From Sepiola atlantica (taxonomy: Eukaryota; Mollusca; Cephalopoda; Sepiida; Sepiolidae), in assembly GCA_963556195.1 (NCBI GenBank), contig OY744521.1, positions 130,930,288-130,994,287 of the forward strand: 64,000 bases of DNA, in the 5' to 3' direction. Position numbers and translations under genes: made by a program. The notes beneath the pieces are model-generated. The model was not told the origin of the DNA. It saw only the letters and a program-made list of their open reading frames with translations, and did not search any database. Positions 1 to 12,400 of the stretch are shown here, in pieces (positions within the stretch are counted from its first letter, which is position 1; each line of letters opens with the position of its first letter).

Positions 1-1140
1 GGCTGTGTTTCCCACACGCGCACGTGATGTGTTATTTTTCTCTTTAATTCTCTCTTTAATAGTTTAATATATAAAATAAATGGCGGTTACTGTGTAATAT
101 GCTTGAGATGCGGATCAACCTGGTTTATCGACGATTAAAACGGGTGTATAATAGTTTATACAATCTGAACAAGTACACTCTACGAAGATCAAACACAGCT
201 TCTGTGTGAGCTTTTACTCAAATTATTCTTAATTATGTATTTATGAGCTTTTACAATAATAATGTACGGTCAGCATTAGCACTTGCCATACTTAAACAAC
301 AAAACACGATTGCTAACTTTATTTTACTTATAAGTTTATACTATAGAAATTAATAACTGAGAATACAGATAATAATATGGGACTCGTGGTTATAACTGAT
401 GTAAACATTGGTGTTGTGAAATTAGATTTTCTGAAGAAAAATTGTTTTTTAGTTACAAGCCGGAAAATCTGTAAGCATTATATTACAAATCATATTTAGT
501 CGCCTCTTTCAAAAACTGAAGATGAAAATTCTTGCCGAGGTTTTTTTTAATTGAATCCACATTTCAATTTCTATAACCGTGAAATGTAAACTTGTGCGCG
601 ATTTATTTATTTTGGAAAGTGATAATTAATGGAGGATAATAAAATTGATTTATTTCTTGTCATATTTTCATAAACATTTCATTCGCGTTTTTGAAAGTTG
701 ATTACGCGATTTAAATGATGAACGAGATTAAATTAACAAGGAATTGATTTGATAAACGACTGTTTTAACAATTTCAAGTTTTCAAACTTTACTGAATAAC
801 TTCGATATTTCGCTGAAAACATGAAGGTTCATTTATTAAAAATTGAGAAGAAATATTCTTGACAAATATTTATCACTTTTTATGTTTTTATTTAATTGTT
901 CGTAGTTTTTTTATCGTGGGTGTTATTCTTACAACGTTACGGTCAGATCTTCAAGGAACCATGGCACCACTGATATATATGCTAAATGTTGTCAGTTCTA
1001 AGTGACAGCCATATGGAGTTGCAAGGTCTTATTCCAAGTACGGACAATACTAATAATACAATTATGAAGTACTTAAGACTTTTACCCGAAACCAACAAAA
1101 ACAGTCTACACCCGTGGATTAAATAAATGTTTTCATTTAA
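1..1140. other. AT-rich non-coding stretch
   Basis: No open reading frame, RNA gene or repeat could be supported here. The sequence is AT-rich with frequent stops in all frames. A short ATG-initiated frame of 14 codons near 961, in a Kozak-like context, is too short to interpret. If the exon at 1153 is real, this stretch would be its upstream intron or 5' untranslated region. Confidence 0.5.
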
Positions 1141-1152
1141 AATTCCGTACAG

Positions 1153-1233
1153 ATGTCCGATTTCGACATAAAATTTCCTGAGTTCGACAAGAAGTATTTA
1201 CATATGGTCAAAGGTTACATTAACAGAAACGTG
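1153..1233 (+). CDS. possible first coding exon, host gene, unrecognised
   Basis: A 27-codon frame starts with ATG directly after an acceptor-like TACAG and ends at a consensus donor GTGAGT (1234-1239). It reads MSDFDIKFPEFDKKYLHM and then a basic, polar stretch ending in NRNV. The junction would be phase 0. The composition (Asp, Lys, Phe, Tyr, mixed codons) looks more like real coding sequence than the stop-rich AT sequence around it. I do not recognise the protein and found no second exon, because the next coding-like sequence downstream is a transposon. It could be a chance frame between fortuitous splice-like signals. Transcript data aligned to this interval would decide. Confidence 0.35.
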
Positions 1234-1311
1234 GTGAGTAGAGTAGTTGAATCAATATAATACAAATTATTAATCCTCATCACACAAAATTATGTACGGT
1301 ATTTTTTGATA

Positions 1312-1381
1312 TTTTACATTTTAATACCTTTTTTTCTGCTTTCTAGATAGAAAGCAGAAAAAAAGGTATTAAAATGTAAAA
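1312..1381. repeat. perfect 34-bp inverted repeat with 2-nt spacer
   Basis: The left arm (1312-1345) and right arm (1348-1381) are exact reverse complements separated only by GA. A perfect 34-bp hairpin arm with essentially no loop is far beyond chance. It lies about 80 bp downstream of the possible donor site. It could be a fold-back mobile element remnant or a cruciform-prone palindrome. No coding content is present. Confidence 0.9.
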
Positions 1382-2790
1382 AAGATCATTGTTGTGGTCT
1401 ATTCTATAATGATTTTTTCAAATGTTTACTCTTGGCTTTAGTCTTATCTTTTCTGTTTATTTCCATTTAAATGTCAATCTTGATGTCAGTTTTATTTTTT
1501 TTATTCGACGATGTAATGTTTTCCCAATTTCTAGATCTTGTATGTTTATTTTATTGAACACATTAAATTTATCAAAAATGCAAAGAAATGTTTGTGAGAA
1601 ATATTTATTACTGTATTTATTTTTTTCGTTTCTTGTTTTAATCTGTCTTTGTTTTATTTATTTATTGTTTATTTACTCTCTCTTTCTCTATTCCGATTTC
1701 CGTTTCGTTTATTCCTTTCATTTTCGTTCCTGAATCATTTTTATTTTCATTTATTCGTGGTATTATTTTCTTTTATTTTTCTTTCCCTGTGTTTTTTGTC
1801 TTTTACTGATTTATATTATGTAGCATCTCTGTATTTTATTTACCTTTCCAACTTTTTTTCATATTAAATATGGATAGCAGAAGAAACAAAGTATTACATC
1901 ATTTAAACATAACATGGAAAAACCATAAAATTTCTCGAACTTAATTTAAAATTGTTTCTTTAAAATCCCCTGAATATGTTTTCTCCTTCTGATTTATTCT
2001 CGTCTCATTAATTAGTTTCATTTCATTTTTAAATTTGGCAAAATCGAACGACCAAAAGATTCGTTTCGATTTTTATGAAATGGGATTCTATTCATGAAAT
2101 TGGAAAATTCTGAAATGGAGTATCAATTCAGCTTCGATAGCATTTTCTCTAACGAAAAAAAAATGAAACAAAAAACATGGAATTAGTGTTATTAAATCAG
2201 TTAACTGAATTTTACTAATTAATCATACTATTTATTTATTTATAATAATTCAATGGGCAATGTCAACCGAAGTTGGTGCGAACATCGAATATTTTAAAGG
2301 AATTACGACATTTGATCAAAGTGAGTTGAGGAGAAACTAGCTGTTTCTCGGATGAGTGATTATCACGTGATATAAAAAAGATTAATAATTTAAGATAATA
2401 ATTAAAGTAGTGTTGTAATGAAAATATAACGAGAGATGTATGTGTACTATTGTAGCCCAACAGTTAAACAGCAAAATATACACTTAGAATTCAAGGTTGA
2501 ACATCGACTATATTTTTATTTCTATATAAAGTTTTACTTCATATTTACTATTCATGGCCATTTAATGGTAATTATTTCTAGCAGTAGGAAAGTTAATCTC
2601 TGCACAAAAGTTTCTCCCCTCCAAAAGAATCAGAAAGAGACGGGCTTGGTATATCTATCTTCAGACTTCTGTTTTCATTGATAAACTAAAATAAAATTTC
2701 ATGAATGAAGAAAACTGAGTTGGTAAATCTAGTTATATGAAAAAAAAGGTACATAATCCTGAATCATTCCTTGTTCTCCTCGATATATAT
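1382..2790. other. T-rich and AT-rich non-coding stretch
   Basis: The part from about 1420 to 1870 is a strongly T-rich strand whose long frames encode only Phe/Leu/Ser/Tyr low-complexity sequence. These frames are composition artefacts rather than genes. The remainder is AT-rich with no recognisable repeat or RNA. Confidence 0.5.
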
Positions 2791-2831
2791 ATATACATAT
2801 ATACCACCATAAAAAACTTCGGTTTCTTATT

Positions 2832-3932
2832 TTGAAGAGATTTGGTCGTTCTACGACTAACTTAAAAAATATCCTTAATCTTTCAACATACCAATTGACG
2901 GACACTGAGCAATTTGTATTGTCTCATGGCTTGGAATTCTGTATTCCACCCATATCCATCAAACGTGAGGACATCTTTTCGGAATTTGAAGTTTTATTTT
3001 CACAAATTTCAAAATTGTCCGCGTCTTCAGTCGACCAGCCCTTAGCGTTGAAGGCAAGACTTAATGATCTTGCCTACGCTTATGCAGGTACTCCCATTGA
3101 CCGCTCTAATTTCAATTGGCAAAATGAACATTTTCTTGCCATTAAATCTCTGCGGTCAAATCAGTCACTTATCATTACTAAACCAGATAAGGGTTCGGGA
3201 GTAGTGATTCTAGATTATGCCGATTATGTGGCAAAAATGATGGTGATCTTAGATGACGTCGATAAATTTAAAAGACTCGGACCTGTTAATACGCATGACA
3301 AGACCCTTTCCATTGAAACTAATTTTCAAAAAAGATTGCTTAAATTAGTTAAGAAAGGTGTTCTTCCTGGGAAAATATACGATATAATCCGACCAATAGG
3401 GTCTATACGACCTCGTCTTTACGGCCTACCAAAAACGCATAAGGAAAATATACCCGTAAGACCGATTCTTTCTATGGTCGGGTCGGTTCAGCATCAGTTA
3501 GCTAAATGGTTGGCTGAATTGCTTCAACCTGTGCTTGAAGTATATTCGGCCAACTGTATTAAAGATTCGTTCACTTTTGCTGAATATATACGTAATTGCC
3601 CTTTTTCTGCTGAGAATAAGTTTATGTGTTCTTTTGACATCAGCAGTTTATTTACATGTGTTCCCTTACAAGAAACCATCGATATTTGTGCTGATGTTTT
3701 ATATCGCGGTTTCTCAGTTGGTCCTATTATCTCTGAGGAGGTCTTCATAGAGCTGATGCGGTTTGCTACCATGTCTGTCGAATTCAGTTTTGATAATGTC
3801 ATGTATCAGCAAATCGACGGCATTTCTATGGGGTCACCCCTTGGTCCTGCGTTGGCCAATATCTTTGTAGTTTTCACGAGCATAATCTCTTGGCCCGTAT
3901 CAATAAACCACTTACTTATTTTCGATACGTAG
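2832..3932 (+). pseudogene. PLE 1 reverse transcriptase, N-terminal part, frameshifted
   Basis: This fragment holds the first part of the PLE reverse transcriptase, which copies element RNA into DNA at a nicked target. Visible motifs with approximate residues are: the N-terminal NLSTYQLT...HGLEFC block (16-37); ITKPDKGSGVVILD (115-128); RPRLYGLPKTHK (193-204); RPILS (210-214); motif A FDISSLFTCVP (268-278), which has the catalytic Asp; and motif B GISMGSPLGPALANIF (330-345). The frame begins at TTG and stays open further upstream, so the true start is lost. Just after ANIFV, at about 3868-3871, the frame is lost by an apparent one-base deletion. The rest of the domain continues in the next frame from about 3880. 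Codon use is ordinary, unlike the second PLE in this window. Confidence 0.88.
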
Positions 3933-4873
3933 ATGATACATTTTGCGTGTTTAACAATGAGTCAGATTCCATATTATTCCTTAATGCACTCAATCAATTA
4001 CACCCAGCCTTAAAGTTCACTTGTGAGAAGGAACACAACTCCACCCTTCCTTTTCTGGATGTATTAGTGCATAAATCTGATTCATTGTTCTTAACATCTG
4101 TTTTCCGCAAACCTACATTTACTGGTTTATATTGTCACTGGGACTCTTTTTGCCCCATACAAAGAAAAATAAATCTTATTAAATGTTTGGTTCATCGTGC
4201 TTTAAAGATTTGCTCTGAATCCCTGATTGATTCGGAGATTGAATTTATCAAAGAGGTGCTCGTTGAAAATGGGTACCCTCTCGATATTGTTAATTCCAAT
4301 ATCGTTACTAAGATCGCTCATTTTAACAAGCCTAAACTTTTTGGTCCTCCAAAATGCCCGGCGTACCTCAGATTACCTTGGTTGGGTAATATTAGCATAA
4401 AATTTGCCAATCAAATTTCTGTAGCTGTGCGTCGGTGTTACCAGGCATCTAATCCTAGAATTGTTTTTTCTGCTCGACCTTTGCTCAAATCTATTCATAA
4501 GGATGTTCTCCCAACCCAACATATTAGTAATATTATTTATCTTTTTAAATGTCGGTGCGATGCCGTATACGTGGGAAGAACAGTGCAAAGGTTTGAATCC
4601 AGAATCAAACAACACATCCCCCCTGCCATACGCCAGGGCCGACTAAATAATTTAAATAATTTAGTTAATACATCCGGGTCTGCTATTGCTGCCCATCTCA
4701 TAAATAGCGCCGAATATGCGTCGACGTACACTAGTGACTGGTTTTCTGTCATAAGTAGATCGCATTCTCTATTCCACCTCAAAGTCCTGGAAGCCATATA
4801 TATAAAGTCAATCAAACCTTCCCTTTGTAAGCAAAAGGAATGGCTTTTAGGACTTAATGTGATCAACTTATGA
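3890..4873 (+). pseudogene. PLE 1 RT C-terminal part plus GIY-YIG endonuclease
   Basis: This continues the RT of the preceding fragment in a shifted frame. Motif C is FRYVDDTF (11-18), the catalytic YVDD. HNSTLPFLDV (49-58) and RKPTFTGLY (73-81) are the conserved PLE blocks after it. The C-terminal GIY-YIG nuclease is seen as IIYLFKC...AVYVGRT (215-231), followed by the Arg of RFESRIKQH (234-242) and the catalytic Glu of LEAIYIKSIKPSLC (300-313). GIY-YIG nucleases of EN+ PLEs nick the target DNA to prime reverse transcription. All main catalytic residues survive. The apparent ATG at 3890 is internal to the original ORF and is not a real start. Confidence 0.88.
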
Positions 4874-4971
4874 CTCTCCTTCCTCATATTTTTTTTTTCT
4901 CCTAAACTTGTCACTTGTGTTCATTACAAATTATTTTTAGGTTTTAGTCGTATTCAATAACTTCCACGTTT

Positions 4972-5007
4972 TACTCTGATGAGTGTGGACGAAAACCGGT
5001 TCAGTAC
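4972..5007 (+). ncRNA. hammerhead ribozyme in PLE 1 3' flank
   Basis: The type I hammerhead architecture is complete. Stem I is TACT (4972-4975) pairing with AGTA (5003-5006). The core CTGATGA is at 4976-4982. Stem II is a two-pair GT/AC closing a four-base loop. GAA(A) follows at 4991-4994. Stem III is AACC/GGTT with no loop, and the cleavage-site base is C5002. Such minimal stem II and loopless stem III are typical of the hammerheads known in Penelope-like elements, which are thought to work best as dimers in tandem copies. It sits 99 bp after the PLE stop codon, as expected for a pLTR. Confidence 0.82.
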
Positions 5008-5139
5008 ATTAATTAATTTCTTTTTAATCGTTTTCTCTCGTTTTTTTATATTTGTTTAATCTCATTCGACCCTCCAAAAAATGTCCCAAACGTCCGTATT
5101 CCTCGCCGTTATCAAATTTTGTACCACGAAAAATTTATT

Positions 5140-5141
<2 letters not shown>

Positions 5142-5198
<57 letters not shown>
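5142..5198. repeat. (AT)n microsatellite
   Basis: An uninterrupted AT dinucleotide array directly follows the 3' end of Penelope-like element 1. Such tracts border many mobile elements in this window. Confidence 0.95.
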
Positions 5199-5201
<3 letters not shown>

Positions 5202-5661
5202 CATTAAGCGTGTCGAAATAAATAAACAACTGATTAACTTCTATTAAAATAATTTTATTTTCTTTATTAAGACTTTAAAGCTACCTATTAATAAAAAACA
5301 CATGTATTAATGCACACACATATTCACATACCCATTACATATACATACATACACATATGTATATATATTTATATATATATATATTGCATATACATATATA
5401 CACAAATACACACATAAGCATAGCCAGACTTTACTCATACAGATATATATATATTTATAATGTCATGAAGAGATATAATATTCTATGCGTTTATCTTCAG
5501 TATTTACTTCAACACGTGAGTAAAGCAAGTTAGTAAGGCATGAAAGTATATTCATAGCAATTAAGCTACACAGGAGTGATGCGCTTCACCCTCGTGGCAT
5601 TTTAGCTTGAAGATTCACCAAGGGTATGAAACAACATATACTCCATGTAGGTAAATTACAT

Positions 5662-5723
<62 letters not shown>

Positions 5724-5982
5724 GTTTCAAAATGGAAGACCTATTCTGTTGCAATGGAAAATGAGAAATTGAAACCAACAAATAGTATTTACGTATTCAT
5801 GAACGTTCCGTCTTTATTTCAGAACTTAATCAGGATGATTGATTTTGGAGGGCAAAACTTAATTACAAATATTTGAAAAAAAACAACGGAATAAACTTTT
5901 ACAAATATACGATCTACCTGTGTGTTATACGAAACTTTGATGAATACATAAATAATATTTTTGTATGTTCTTATTTCGTTTT

Positions 5983-6033
<51 letters not shown>

Positions 6034-7170
6034 AAAAAGAAACAATGTTTCAGATAATATGTAAAAATAAAAATGGAATAAAGAATAAGCAATTCAACAA
6101 CTAACAAAAATACACTCACACACTCATGTTGTAAAGTCTTACAGAGATATTTCGGCCGTGAAGATACGACCATTTTCGTTCGGTTAGTAAACTTTATTTC
6201 AAAACGGAAAAGTTTTCAAATTTATACAAAGAATGCGATTGGAAGAAAATGTCAGGTGCAAAGAACAACAAAAAGGGAGAATAGGGACGCGAGGAATGTT
6301 ATGAAAAGAGTAATTATTGATGCATCATGTACAATCTTCCATTCAAGTACAAGCAACCTATAATTCCTCTTTAGACATACATATGGTTTCGGTTTATTAA
6401 TTACAATGTAAAACTGCAACTATCCGGCGTAATTAGTCTAGGTTTATGTATTATTTTCAAATGTATAACTCACATTGCATATCTTTAATAATTAAATGAT
6501 TTCATTAAAAGAAATGATAGTAGCTATTAAAGTTACCATCCTTCCAAAAATAATTAACGAACTATTTTAAGAATACTTTTAGTAACTTATCATTTTTAAT
6601 AATTAACTTTAGTACATTACCATAAATATGAAAAATGCTTTGCATATATGTATACAAAAATGGGAGAATAACATTGCAAATAGATGATACCAAACATTAA
6701 TTTGATGCCATTCTTTAAAAAAATTCTTATAAAACTTAGGCATACAAATAGCTGTATTCATATCTTTTTACGCACTATAGAGTATGTGAAAACACACTTT
6801 TGTATTATTGATTTAGATTACAGTGAGTCGTTTTGATAGTAATATGGGTATGATAATTATAAAATACTGTCACATTTATTCATTTAGTTATAATAATGCA
6901 AACATTATATATCTTATATTTATTAATAAGGCTTAACTAAATAGGAATATACATCTCTAAAAAATATAGCTTCGCAGTATCAAGGTTCTGGATGAAATTA
7001 ATTGAGAATCCACCTATCAGAGTATTTCTATTGTTGATTGATGACGTGTATCATCTCATTTGTATGAGGTTAAAACATTTTTTTAGTTCTGTGTGTGATA
7101 CAAACATTGATGCAATTCTTGGATTAGTTACACTATTGCTATAATTGGTTGTTGCAATATTGCTATCAAC
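5199..7170. other. non-coding stretch with AT microsatellites
   Basis: No gene is visible. The stretch contains interrupted AT/CA-type repeats (about 5330-5460) and AT arrays at about 5665-5720 and 5987-6028. The part from 5560 to 5650 is more complex and GC-richer than its surroundings, and may be a repeat fragment I cannot name. Frames spanning the AT arrays encode only Tyr-Ile repeats. Confidence 0.5.
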
Positions 7171-7179
7171 TATTATTAT

Positions 7180-7990
7180 AAGTAGGGAAGCAACCTCACA
7201 AGCCATTGGATCACACGCACGTTTGTAGATAATTATACAGTCTTATGCACTACTACAAATGTGACAATTTAACGCAAGCATTGAGCTCATCAGCGGGACT
7301 TCGACATAGAACAATAGGAAGTGTGTCGGAAGTCACGTGATAATAAATATGTAATGTCACCCATTACCACATTCCGTCCCTAGAGATCACGCAATGTTTT
7401 ATGCAGAGCTACGAATGATTTGTTATGTGCTAGTGTACATTTATCTCATAAGATCAAACACAATTTTGTAAAATTATAGTTGAATCGTATCCTCTTTTGT
7501 ATTACGCAAACTAGATCCGCATCTTCTGTTAAGGAAAATGATAATTTTAATCTCATGTGAGCAGTTCTACCACCATGACGAAAAGTACCTCCAGGTGCAT
7601 CAAGGAATATAAGGCTACCTTGCTGGTTTTCTACAGTCCTAACTGCAGTAAAAAAAACACATAAATGTGCTCATTATTGAATTGTGCGATATCATTTCGA
7701 AATATTGATACTTGCTCATGCGGTTGATAACTAATTTCACGCATCCATGCAGTAATCACCGAATATTTATTAGATCGATCAGTTGAGGTAAGACCACATT
7801 TTGTTAGTGTGTTAACATTCATCTTATAAGTCATATCTTCAATATGAACCAGAGCCATGATAAACATGTCGTCTGAAAATATTATATCAAGCCAGGGAAG
7901 TTAATTGCGTCTCCCAAGAAATAAATCTTCACTAAATGATTTTTAGTGTGCACTCCAAAGTCCTTTTCGATGAGACAATGCATATTTTTT
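7180..7990 (-). pseudogene. Helitron Pif1-like helicase remnant
   Basis: Read on the minus strand, successive fragments in different frames match the order of the Helitron Rep/helicase protein. First comes an ALVHIEDMTYKMNVNTL block (7867 downwards), the segment just before the helicase. Next is GSLIFLDAPGGTF (a decayed Walker A, normally GGTGKT), then GGRTAHMRLKL, then a CTLAHNKSFVALHKTLRDL block matching the Walker B region. Last is a DFRHTLPIVLCRSPADELNAC block corresponding to the conserved GDFRQ.LPV motif. Helitrons are rolling-circle DNA transposons and this helicase unwinds the donor. Several stops, frameshifts and the ruined Walker A show an old dead copy. No Rep HUH motif or Helitron terminus was found. 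Confidence 0.75.
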
Positions 7991-7999
7991 CAACATGAT

Positions 8000-8878
<879 letters not shown>

Positions 8879-8899
8879 TTAGCCGAAAAGCGTTATTGC

Positions 8900-9250
8900 T
8901 AAATGCTATTTTGGATCAATGCTACTCTTACCAATACAATGCAACGTATTGGGAGCGACATATATATTTCAAAAATATAATCATCCACGGACACGTGTGT
9001 TGTCGTTATATGACATATAAGCGTGGCTGAACCTAGAGGAATTCGAATCCAGGACCCCATAGTTGGAAACCTTAAGCTCTACCAGTGAGCAAATTGCCGC
9101 TAGTTAAGCTACGTTTTTTATAGATTTTTTAAAAATTTTGTTTACGATACTTTTAAACGACAGGCTCTTTACCTAAATGCTAGTGAAGATAAAGTATTCT
9201 CTCACCAACGTTATGCTCCAGAGGGGGAGCGACATGTATATTTTTAAAAC
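8900..9250 (-). mobile_element. tRNA-headed SINE-like repeat copy
   Basis: On the minus strand, 9113 to 9034 contains an A-box-like CTCACTGGTAGAGC and a clear B box GGATTCGAATTCC at tRNA spacing, which is a Pol III promoter of tRNA type. Flanking sequence (a GGGAGCGACATGTATAT-like segment and a TTTACGATACTTTTAAACGA segment) recurs with divergence at 35.6-35.9 kb around another tRNA-like box pair. This indicates one dispersed family. The segment GGAGCGACAT occurs on both sides of the tRNA-like part, so two copies may be joined here. It is not a tRNA gene, because the cloverleaf is degenerate. Confidence 0.6.
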
Positions 9251-9263
9251 ATAATATTCCACA

Positions 9264-9264
<1 letters not shown>

Positions 9265-9323
<59 letters not shown>

Positions 9324-9346
9324 CATCATATACAGAGACACACACT

Positions 9347-9406
<60 letters not shown>
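9265..9406. repeat. AT / CA / AT compound microsatellite
   Basis: Two AT arrays flank a short (CA)n block at about 9341-9366. Confidence 0.95.
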
Positions 9407-9408
<2 letters not shown>

Positions 9409-12400
9409 TATGTGTATGTGTGTTACTAGAACAGATATGCCCTACCCTAATACAAAGTCTTACAATAACAGTCCAATCGTTATATGCGTCATATCATGAT
9501 TCGAAAATGTTCGAGCACGATCATTTATTATATATAATATTTTTCTGCTAAAAAATACCTTTCGCTTGTGTTTATTACAACCGACACTTGCTTTTAACTT
9601 TATTCTGGAAGTTTGATAGAAATTATAATTCCGTGTAAATGCTCTTGGTTTTGTCCAATTACGAAGAAATACACAATGAAATAAAACATTGTTATTTGGA
9701 ACCGTTAATAGCGTAAATTTCTGTAGAAGAACCACCATATGACCCACGCGCTTGGGTACTAGCGTAACTTTCCCACGAGCCTATTAACGAAGGGTCTTAA
9801 TTGTAACAGTTAATTTATAATAATAAATATAATCTAGAAAAAATATTATTTTTCAAAAGTTTACTTGTGATTATTATTAATTAACAATCATAACTTTTGA
9901 ATGTCAAAATAGTTTTTATTATTATGCATGTAAAGTAAGAGCTTTCTTTGCTATGCAAGTTGATTAATTAAATAATCACCTACATAAGCGCAGGTGTTAA
10001 TTTTAAGGCGCTATTTTTTGCTGTTAGAAGCTGCATTTAATATATACTAATAAACTTAAAGCATTTCCTCCAGAAATTCATACATCTTTGGATTGTTTAT
10101 TTCTAGAGGAAGTTGACCTATAATGATTATGATTCCTCCGCACCCCCCACCCCAAGAAAAGTTTTTCAATTCTTGTGTTATTACTATGAGTAGAACACAT
10201 TTTAGTAGATAACGCAAACAGTCACTTTATTATGTAAACTTATGAAAGTATGTTCATTTGATCGTAAAAACGCAGTACATTATTTGTACTTTATAGTCTA
10301 TGAAATATGCCATAATACAATCAAACGTTTCGTAATACTTCTTATACAGAAGATAAAACCATCAAATCTGCTAATATCTGAGAACGTAATTCCAATCACC
10401 TACTATGACTCAGTAAAAAAGTGATCAACAGTAGTCAGACAGTTAAAATAACTGTAAGCAGCAAGTCTTAAAGCTGGAATTTATTTTTGCAAGACAAAAC
10501 TAAAGGGGTAATCGGTCTTGTACTCAGATTCGACCAATGTTTAGCGAGCAATGCTATTGAAATTGTGATAGCAAAATGTATTTTAATATGTGAATGTGAG
10601 AAGGTTTCATCTCTTATGAGGTTTGTAGATTTCTATCTATAAATGCCACCAGAAGATGGAACCTCCTAACATGTATATAATAAATTGGTGCAGTAATCGA
10701 CTGTAGTGGAGTCGACTTTGCTCGACAGAAACTCGATGCAAAGAGAACAGTGTCACCTATTTTTCCAGGTAAGGTAGTATCCAGACAATTGCATGGGGTT
10801 TAACTCATACACTCAGCCTTTGTTCAAAACTAATAGTAAGAGTAATCGATCCAGACGAAATGTTAACGGATGAAACCCTTGCAAATAACAGTATTTATAA
10901 AAATGGAAGAATATTAGTAGATCGATGATCTGCGCCTTGTCATAAAAACTATCGTACTGATCCCGAGAAAAAGTTAACAAACAGTGAGTAACACCGATGA
11001 CAATTTAGCATATTCTAATAATTAATGTGATAATTAGTTGCGGACTATATTACCTTGTTTTGAGTATTTATTAGAGATCTTGAGATTGGAATTCATATTG
11101 TCAAATAATGAGGTCATTAAATCCTTTCGCAATTATATTACCTTGCAAACCACTAAGGTACATAGTTAATATATGCTCGAAACTAAAATATAAACCAGTG
11201 GTTTTATATTTGTTTTCATTATTGTGTTTACATACAGTCGTGCGAGGTGAAAGATTTAGAGCTGGGTTATGGACTGGCTTGATTATTGAGCTACGAGCGA
11301 CTGTAAAGCATCCAATGATTTAAGTTCAACCAGGCCTATCGTAGGAGTAGTGAACAACACATACACACTTTACTATAAGTGGTGTTTCCTGCGACAATGA
11401 ATGTCGGGCACTAGTAAGTAGTTGGTTTAATTTCACGAATTTATCCTCAAAATTCAATCACTTGACTGATTGTTACTGATAAGTCTGCAGTAAACTCTGA
11501 TAAAGATAAAAACTAATGGAAAAAGATGCAAAGTTTACTATATAATATCAACATTGCTAATGCCAAAATAAAAAGAAAATACAAGATTCGTACGGTAGAA
11601 GACGTACACCTTAAATCTAATATTTACGGCAACTTGTGAATATTAGCAACACAATCTTGTTCAGCCGTTTAACAAATAGTGTTTCAGCAAATTTCTATGA
11701 TAAATAACCCCCACAAACAGAGCGCACTTCAAGGATGATTTCATGATAAATCTTACAAATTTATTTTTAGAAACAATTTTCCATAAAAAGAACTTCATCA
11801 CAAAGGAAGATTATATTTATCTGGTTGTTGCTTGTGCATTTGTCAATAACATCAAAAGTGTTAAAGTTCTCAACGAATTTGTGTGTATGCATGGGAAATC
11901 TGCACGTTTTATTGTTAGATTCGATGAGCAGTCAGAAGTGTCTAGAATACCTACAAAGAATGAGTATCTGCCCAGCCACAATACATATTCAGAAGAATAC
12001 AAATGTGGCTTTTATTAGAGAAATATACCTGCAAAATCTAAAAATAAAGAAAAGGTAATCAAGCTAACCTGTAATACATTTGGGAAAACGGGAGACACAG
12101 CAATACGAAGTGATGGATATTCTTATATTAAAAAATGAACTTTTCTTGGAGATACAAAACATGGGAAAAACTTGTAATGACAGTCATTTTGTAAAGCAAG
12201 TGTCAAATATCTCAATTAAAAAAACTGTTAACAAACATGCACACCCAAGAAGAAAACGTAATTGCAGTCTATGATACATATATACTTATTCTATTGATAG
12301 TTCATTAGATAATTGTACTGGGATACATGAGATAACTAATTAAATAGAATATCTGCAAAATTGCACTATTGGCTGATTAGTGATTTTGTTACTGCATAAA

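Larger units (their letters stand above)
2811..5140 (+). mobile_element. Penelope-like element 1, 5'-truncated, GIY-YIG bearing
   Basis: This is a Penelope-like retroelement. It contains a PLE-type reverse transcriptase, a C-terminal GIY-YIG endonuclease and a hammerhead ribozyme in the 3' flank. PLEs are retroelements whose RT is related to telomerase and whose terminal pLTRs often carry hammerheads. The coding frame is already open at the 5' edge with no ATG, and AT-repeat sequence lies immediately upstream, so the copy is probably 5'-truncated. An (AT)n tract abuts the 3' end at about 5142. One frameshift breaks the ORF, so the copy is probably dead, though only lightly decayed. Exact termini were not determined. 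Confidence 0.85.

Noticed and set aside
1422..1867. Long + strand frames rich in Phe, Leu and Ser
   Set aside because: They come from a T-rich strand with low complexity and have no domain or splice support.
7285..7305. CTGATGAG on the minus strand within the Helitron remnant
   Set aside because: It encodes the ADEL part of the helicase block, and there is no GAAA or stem II partner.
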